Below are positions 59,362 through 64,000 of a stretch of 64,000 nt of DNA, in pieces. A program made the translations under genes and the position numbers. The stretch is from contig CABXIU010000002.1 in NCBI GenBank assembly GCA_902512305.1, positions 1 to 64,000 of the forward strand, written 5' to 3'. This DNA comes from an uncultured Gammaproteobacteria bacterium. GTDB taxonomy: Bacteria > Pseudomonadota > Gammaproteobacteria > PS1 > Pseudothioglobaceae. Below the pieces are notes generated by a model. That model had not been told where the DNA came from and did no database searches. It saw only the letters and a list, made by a program, of their open reading frames with translations. The stretch's first letter is position 1. Each line of letters starts with the position of its first letter.

Positions 59362-59717
59362 AGCATAAAATTAAATATGCAATATAGAGCCTCCCCTTTA
59401 ATAGCTCGCAGCAATATAATAAACAATAGTTCGCAATAAAAACCTAATTATAAAGGGTCTTTTTTTCAAAGAGAGTAAATCGCGCCTAAAGAAAGCATGT
59501 CGGCTACTGCAACGAAACAGGCCCAAATAGCCTTTGCTTCTTTTAATAAAATATGGGATAATTATTGCCTTTAAGTGATTTGACTGAAAAAGGAATAGTT
59601 TTGTATTAACAAAACAAGTAATTTAATGTATCACACAGCGCCCCAATATTAGTCAGGGTGCCCTTTAATAAGGGTTGGCTAATAGGCAATGTGGAAGTCT
59701 TAACCCAGGAGAAATGT
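59362..59717. promoter_or_regulatory. Spacer with rpsB promoter and structured S2-type leader
   Basis: The 356-bp spacer contains TTGACT (59580-59585) and TATTAA (59604-59609) 18 bp apart, giving a leader of about 100 bases before rpsB. A long hairpin follows (next entry). AGGAG at 59707-59711 is the ribosome binding site. On the minus strand, a TATAAT at 59452-59447 could serve the lipid operon, but no -35 fits well. The left part shows nothing else I can name. Confidence 0.5.
59647..59684 (+). ncRNA. Bulged hairpin in the rpsB leader (candidate S2 leader)
   Basis: Ten pairs join 59647-59656 with 59675-59684 (TATTAGTCAG with TTGGCTAATA, including G-U pairs). A GGTG bulge (59657-59660) follows, then CCCTT/AAGGG (59661-59665 with 59670-59674) closes a TAAT loop. 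Gammaproteobacterial rpsB genes have an S2-responsive leader with bulged stems, and this position and form fit. Homology was not tested. Confidence 0.5.
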
Positions 59718-60578
59718 ATGGCGAAAGCGTCAATGAAAAAAATGTTAGAGGCCGGTGTTCACTTCGGCCATAGGTCACGTTTTTGGCACCCAAAAATGGA
59801 GCCTTATATCTACGGAACACGAAATGGTGTTCACATAATCAACCTAGAAAAAACTCTGCCGCAATTTAATGACGTTCTAAATTTTGCGAGTAAAACCGCC
59901 TCTCAAGGCAGCTCTATTTTGTTTGTAGGAACAAAGAGAGCGGCAAGCAACATTATTAAAGAAGAGGCAATTCGTTGTGGAATGCCTTACGTTAATCATC
60001 GCTGGCTAGGCGGAATGATGACCAACTATAAAACAATTAAGGCCTCTATAAAGCGCCTTAAAGACCTAGAGTTTCTTGCTGAAGAAAATTTTGCACAGTT
60101 TACAAAGAAAGAGGCGCTAGTTATGACAAGAGAGATGGAGAAACTAGAAAGAAGTCTTGGCGGAATTAAAGACCTTGGAACCATCCCTGATGTTGTTTTT
60201 GTTGTTGACATTGGTCACGAAAAAAACGCTGTTAAAGAAGCTCAAATTCTTCGATTGCCGATCATAGGCGTTGTTGATTCTAATCACAGCCCAGAAGGCA
60301 TTGATTACATCATAGCTGGAAACGATGACTCAATTAGGGCGATTGGATATTATGCAAGAAAAATTGCCGACGCGGTGTTAGAGGCCAAAGCGTCAATTGC
60401 TGAAAAGAAGCCTGTAACCAAAAAGACTGAGGCAGCTGCTAAAAAAACTGCAGCAAAGAAAGAGGCCGTTGAACCAGAAGCATCAACTGAAGAAAAGAAA
60501 CCGGCTGCTAAAAAACCTGCAGCAAAGAAGCCAGCTGCTAAAAAACCTGCAGCAAAGAAGACCGAAACAAGCAAATAA
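59718..60578 (+). CDS. rpsB: 30S ribosomal protein S2 with lysine/alanine-rich extension
   Basis: This 286-residue S2 starts [24 protein letters not shown]-like longer frame to 59658 exists, but the AGGAG at 59707-59711 fixes the ATG at 59718. Core motifs are intact to about residue 230. The tail beyond is rich in Lys, Ala, Pro and Glu, with a repeated [10 protein letters not shown] pattern like histone H1. E. coli S2 has 241 residues. It is followed 30 bp later by tsf. Confidence 0.97.
   Translation: MAKASMKKMLEAGVHFGHRSRFWHPKMEPYIYGTRNGVHIINLEKTLPQFNDVLNFASKTASQGSSILFVGTKRAASNIIKEEAIRCGMPYVNHRWLGGMMTNYKTIKASIKRLKDLEFLAEENFAQFTKKEALVMTREMEKLERSLGGIKDLGTIPDVVFVVDIGHEKNAVKEAQILRLPIIGVVDSNHSPEGIDYIIAGNDDSIRAIGYYARKIADAVLEAKASIAEKKPVTKKTEAAAKKTAAKKEAVEPEASTEEKKPAAKKPAAKKPAAKKPAAKKTETSK
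60501..60560 (+). repeat. Two 30-bp direct repeats in the rpsB tail
   Basis: Bases 60501-60530 and 60531-60560 differ at one position. They encode the [10 protein letters not shown] units of the basic S2 tail. Confidence 0.92.
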
Positions 60579-60607
60579 CAAAGAACAGTTTATATAGGAG
60601 ACAACGT

Positions 60608-61486
60608 ATGGCAATCACTGCCGCTTTAGTTAAAGAACTTAGAGAAAGAACAGGTGCAGGGATGATGGACTGCAAAAAAGCGCTGGTCGAAACCAATGCC
60701 GACCTTGAGGCCGCGATTGACTTGATGCGTGCATCAGGCGCAGCAAAAGCTGCAAAAAAAGCTGGTCGAGTTGCATCCGAAGGCCTTGTTAGTGTGAATA
60801 TTAGCGATGACAATAAACATGCTGCAATCCTTGAAGTCAACTCTGAAACTGACTTTGTAACAAAAGGCTCTGCCTTTATTGATTTTGTCGAGACGTTAGG
60901 CGCTCTTGCTCTAAAACATAAGCCGGAGTCAGTAGAAAGCTTTGTAAGGCTAAAACTAGGCTCTGGAGAAACTGTTGATGAAGCTAGAGAAGGAATTATT
61001 GCAAAGATTGGTGAAAACATATCAGTAAGAAGAGTTCAAATTGTAAGCACCGAAAGCGGAATTTTAGGAGCCTATAAACATGGTGATCGTATTGCTGTTC
61101 TTGCCGTGCTTTCTTCACAAGACCCTGAATTAGCCAAAGATATTGCTATGCATATTGCTGCCTCTAGGCCAGAGTGTGTCAGCGAAGAACAGCTTTCTAG
61201 TGATCTTCTTGATAGAGAAAAGGCTATCTTTATTGAGCAAGCAAAAGAAAGCGGAAAACCTGACAACATAATTGAAAAAATGATTGTAGGAAGGATGAAA
61301 AAATTTGTTAATGAGATCACTCTTTATGGCCAAGCTTTTGTGAAAGATCCAGACATAACGGTTGGCGAACTAATAAAGTCAAAAAATTCAGAGGTGGAGT
61401 CATTTATCCGATACGAGGTTGGAGAAGGAATAGAGAAAAAAGAAGACAACTTTGTTGAAGAGGTTATGGCTCAAGCTCAAGCTTAA
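60608..61486 (+). CDS. tsf: Elongation factor Ts
   Basis: This 292-residue nucleotide-exchange factor for EF-Tu has an N-terminal UBA-like domain with TGAGMMDCKKAL, the NSETDFV core motif and a complete C-terminal domain. The rpsB-tsf operon is standard. Confidence 0.98.
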   Translation: MAITAALVKELRERTGAGMMDCKKALVETNADLEAAIDLMRASGAAKAAKKAGRVASEGLVSVNISDDNKHAAILEVNSETDFVTKGSAFIDFVETLGALALKHKPESVESFVRLKLGSGETVDEAREGIIAKIGENISVRRVQIVSTESGILGAYKHGDRIAVLAVLSSQDPELAKDIAMHIAASRPECVSEEQLSSDLLDREKAIFIEQAKESGKPDNIIEKMIVGRMKKFVNEITLYGQAFVKDPDITVGELIKSKNSEVESFIRYEVGEGIEKKEDNFVEEVMAQAQA

Positions 61487-61503
61487 AGACTAATGTGGCT
61501 TAT

Positions 61504-61532
61504 AAAAAGACGCTCTAGGGCGTCTTTTTTTT
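61504..61532. terminator. Bidirectional intrinsic terminator after tsf
   Basis: GACGC/GCGTC with an A-run on one side and T-run on the other (61509-61524 core) forms a hairpin followed by a T-run on both strands. It sits between the convergent tsf and RND genes and should stop both. It is the only convergent junction in the window with space for such a signal. Confidence 0.85.
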
Positions 61533-61544
61533 GCCCAAATACCT

Positions 61545-63980
61545 TTACATATTAGTCTTGTCCTTGATAATCAGCTTCATTATTGCTGGCATCAGAAAAA
61601 AATCAGCCAACAACGCAACCAATATTGCGCTTGCTGTCAGGACGCCAAAATCGAACATGTTATTCATTTGAGAAAATGTAAGAACTAGGAATCCAAGAGC
61701 AAGAACTATGGAGGTTAGAGTGATTGCTCTACCCGTTCCAAGCAGTGTTAAACGAACGGCCTTATCTACGTCGCTATATTGAAGCTCATATCTTCTGAAG
61801 TTATGCATAAAATGAACCGTATCGTCTACGGCTAAGCCTAACGCAATAGCGCCAATTAGCAATGTAAACATATCAAGTGGCATTTTAAAAACAACCATGA
61901 TGGTTGACAAAATAACAATAGGTAGAACGTTTGGTATCATGCTTATGAGACCAATCTTAATATTTCCAATTAATAAAACCATGAGAATTGTGATAAGCGA
62001 AAAGGCCAAAATATAGCTAACCGCGCTGCTATAGATTGCCTCTTCAAAAGTTACAGTCATCAAGGTTCCTATGCCAGTAAATGTTACCTTTGCCAAAGAG
62101 CCAAACTTTTGTTCTAGATAAATCTGAGCATTGTCAATAAAGACGTTTGCCTCAAGAGAGTCTATGAACGGAGTTTTTAATGTTAATCTTGCCTTGGAGT
62201 AGTTCGAATCAACAAGGCTAGCAAGATCGTTATTGCCGCTACTTTCGAAAAGCAAAAGCTCTTGGGCTATTAAATCTGAATCGTCTGGAATAGCGTAATA
62301 TTCATCACGGTTTTCATTAAGCGCCCTGTTAGTCTCCTTAATAACATCAATGTAGCTTATCACTTTTCCAACAAACATGTTGCCAGTAGATATCGAGTTT
62401 ATGTTCTCGGAAACATCATCAATAACTTTCAAAACTTCTGGATTATAAAGGCCGTTTGTTTTTTGAGTATCAACAATCACCTCAAGAGTAAGCGAGCCTT
62501 TTAAGCTTTCATCAACAGCCTCTGTAGCTACGCGTGCAAAATTATCCTCTGGGAGCCACTGAAGAGGAAAATGAGAAAATCTTAGCTGGGCGGCGACAAT
62601 GACCGCACATATTATTAAAATCGTGCTTACTGAAATAATAAGTTTTGGCCTGCCTGTTGCAAAAACGCTAATTCCAATAAGTGCTCTGTCCATTAAAGTT
62701 TGGCCGTCTTTATCTATTTTTTGTTTAATAACTTTAAACCTAGTTACCGAAATCAAAGACGGCAGAAAAACCAATGTGAAAAGTAGGCCGACCATTACCC
62801 CGCTACTGGCAAAAACTCCAAGGTCTGCCACAGGCGCAACGCCAGAGAAGGAAAAAGACCAAAGCCCGGCTGCGGTAGTTACAGAGGTCATAATAATTGC
62901 TAAACCTGAGTGGCCCATTGCGTACCTAAGTGATTTCTTTGTATCGTTAGTGCTTGCAAGGTCTTTATAAAATACCGCCAACAGATGTATTGAAGCACTA
63001 GTTACAACCGCCAAAAGAAAGGTGGGCATAATTTGGGTCGCCATTGTAAAAGGCGCAGAAAAAATTGACATTAATGATACGGTCATTATCAGCGTTAAAG
63101 AGACACATGCGAGCGGCAAGATAACTCCCGAAAATCGCCTAAATAAGGCAAACAAAACAACCATAATGACAACCATCATTAGACTAATAAAAACCGCTGA
63201 ATCATTCATTAGGGCTTGTTTGAAAATGCCTGCAATAGCGGCTGAGCCAGACAAATATATTTCAAAATTATTGTCATTATATTGCCCCATTATTCTCTGT
63301 GTTTCAGCAATAATTTCATCGTTTTCAGCATCAGTTAGATAAAGTTTTTGTTCGCCAATGCTGCCATCATCAAAATCTAGGCTGTCATCAAAATCTAGGC
63401 TGTCATCAAAATCTAACTCTACGGCCTCTTGGGAAAGACCTTTGCTTGAATATGTTTCTGTATCTATTGTCACTGTAGTCATCGTAAAGTCTTCACTGTA
63501 AAGAGAGTTTTCATAAAGACTATTGTTGGTAACTGTTTCTTTTAGTTTGATTAATTCTTCTTTATTTTGAGGTAGGCTGCCTATTAGTGGCTCAACAATC
63601 AGCTCGCCCTCAATACCATAGGTATTTCTAGCATTAATCAAAGAATCAATCCCTTTAATGTTTGGAATGCCCTCCTCTAAGGCATGGTGAAAACTATCAA
63701 GCTTTTCAAGAAAATTTAAGTCAAAAATATTTTTTGTTTTAACAGCAATCATTAGCTTTTCATCGCGGCCAAACTGGTCTCTAAAAACATCGTACTCAAC
63801 TCTCATTGGATCAGTTTTGTGCAAAAATCCTTCTGTAGTTGTATCAATCTTTAGGGATGGCAGCTGTGAGCCAAGAGCAACAACCAAAAGAAAGATAGCT
63901 GCAATGGTTTTCTTGGCATTATCAAATAGCCAGTCAGAAAATAGCTCTATTTTGTTTTCGGTTTTTATTCTCCAGTTCAT
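61545..63980 (-). CDS. MMPL/RND-superfamily transporter
   Basis: This 811-residue inner-membrane exporter of the RND superfamily (COG1033) has twelve predicted membrane segments in two halves. Each half has a large periplasmic loop: about 45-250 in the first, about 480-640 in the second. The second half carries LLIGAIALGLAVDDTVHF, the family's conserved transmembrane motif. No adaptor or outer-membrane partner is nearby. Substrate unknown; lipid or hopanoid export is a family possibility. An acidic LDFDDS repeat lies in the first periplasmic loop. The start ATG is 20 bp from the window edge, with a weak ribosome binding site. Confidence 0.88.
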   Translation of the reverse strand: MNWRIKTENKIELFSDWLFDNAKKTIAAIFLLVVALGSQLPSLKIDTTTEGFLHKTDPMRVEYDVFRDQFGRDEKLMIAVKTKNIFDLNFLEKLDSFHHALEEGIPNIKGIDSLINARNTYGIEGELIVEPLIGSLPQNKEELIKLKETVTNNSLYENSLYSEDFTMTTVTIDTETYSSKGLSQEAVELDFDDSLDFDDSLDFDDGSIGEQKLYLTDAENDEIIAETQRIMGQYNDNNFEIYLSGSAAIAGIFKQALMNDSAVFISLMMVVIMVVLFALFRRFSGVILPLACVSLTLIMTVSLMSIFSAPFTMATQIMPTFLLAVVTSASIHLLAVFYKDLASTNDTKKSLRYAMGHSGLAIIMTSVTTAAGLWSFSFSGVAPVADLGVFASSGVMVGLLFTLVFLPSLISVTRFKVIKQKIDKDGQTLMDRALIGISVFATGRPKLIISVSTILIICAVIVAAQLRFSHFPLQWLPEDNFARVATEAVDESLKGSLTLEVIVDTQKTNGLYNPEVLKVIDDVSENINSISTGNMFVGKVISYIDVIKETNRALNENRDEYYAIPDDSDLIAQELLLFESSGNNDLASLVDSNYSKARLTLKTPFIDSLEANVFIDNAQIYLEQKFGSLAKVTFTGIGTLMTVTFEEAIYSSAVSYILAFSLITILMVLLIGNIKIGLISMIPNVLPIVILSTIMVVFKMPLDMFTLLIGAIALGLAVDDTVHFMHNFRRYELQYSDVDKAVRLTLLGTGRAITLTSIVLALGFLVLTFSQMNNMFDFGVLTASAILVALLADFFLMPAIMKLIIKDKTNM
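63371..63415 (-). repeat. Two and a half 18-bp repeats in the RND gene
   Basis: An 18-bp unit repeats at 63371-63388 and 63389-63406, then partly at 63407-63415. It encodes LDFDDS, LDFDDS, LDFDDG in a negatively charged periplasmic loop. Length changes would stay in frame. Confidence 0.92.
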
Positions 63981-64000
63981 TTCTTGTGGGTTAATTGATA

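Noticed and set aside
59658-59717. Longer N-terminus of S2
   Set aside because: The AGGAG ribosome binding site and the conserved MAKASM start support 59718. The extension lies in the structured leader.
60350-60574. Hydrophobic Ala/Phe-rich ORF opposite rpsB
   Set aside because: It is the reverse complement of the Lys/Ala repeat tail, not a membrane protein gene.

Overview
The window reads as about 64 kb of an AT-rich, compact, free-living marine gammaproteobacterium. Gammaproteobacterial markers include erpA, a ubiE-ubiJ-ubiB operon, smg-topA, kdsC, the rpmH-rnpA-yidD-yidC block and a nine-gene F0F1 ATP synthase operon. Low GC, very short spacers, overlapping stop codons, and catabolic islands for methylated, osmolyte-like or sulfur-linked carbon suggest the SUP05/Thioglobus group, most likely a heterotrophic member. 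That placement is inference from gene content; no rRNA gene is present. I found no tRNA, rRNA, insertion sequence, prophage or CRISPR array.

Layout. 0-5 kb: a carnitine-to-glycine-betaine module (beta-keto acid cleavage enzyme plus a carnitine dehydrogenase/thioesterase fusion), facing a trimethylamine-methyltransferase family gene, with a cupin and an SDR protein. 5-12 kb, minus strand: an acyltransferase and LplT-like transporter pair, trpB-trpF without trpA, topA-smg. 12-15.4 kb: rpmH-rnpA-yidD-yidC-kdsC and a short methylguanine-methyltransferase gene. 15.4-22.2 kb, minus strand: atpIBEFHAGDC. 22.3-25.4 kb: recN and nadK (minus) diverging from grpE, which has a heat-shock-like promoter. 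25.5-30.6 kb: a five-gene oxidative catabolic cluster (alpha/beta hydrolase, flavin reductase with a Nudix-like tail, luciferase-like monooxygenase, aldehyde dehydrogenase, PcaC-like protein). A near-consensus promoter, a perfect palindrome and seven helically phased T-tracts lie before it. 30.6-45.7 kb: EamA transporter, dsbD, accBC-argC-erpA-gltA-ubiEJB, then rplY-pth-ychF-gpmI-rpe. 45.9-53.6 kb: metY, hydrolase, 3-hydroxyacyl-CoA dehydrogenase/enoyl-CoA hydratase, acyl-CoA ligase and acyl-CoA dehydrogenase, a set that could oxidise short acyl or methylthio acids and capture methanethiol. 53.6-59.4 kb, minus strand: a six-gene lipid-modification operon with two CFA-synthase-like methyltransferases, DUF1365, an FAD oxidoreductase, DUF1295 and a SOUL protein. 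59.6-64 kb: rpsB-tsf with a structured leader, and an MMPL-type RND transporter.

The strongest candidates for undescribed biology are: (1) the flavin-dependent cluster at 25.5-30.6 kb with its curved-DNA promoter; (2) the double-CFA lipid operon; (3) the metY/acyl-CoA cluster; (4) the pairing of carnitine degradation with a non-pyrrolysine MttB homolog; (5) the palindromic CTAG/TTAA stop overlaps at convergent gene ends. Tandem repeats (10, 9, 30 and 18 bp) occur in or beside four genes and may be sites of length variation.
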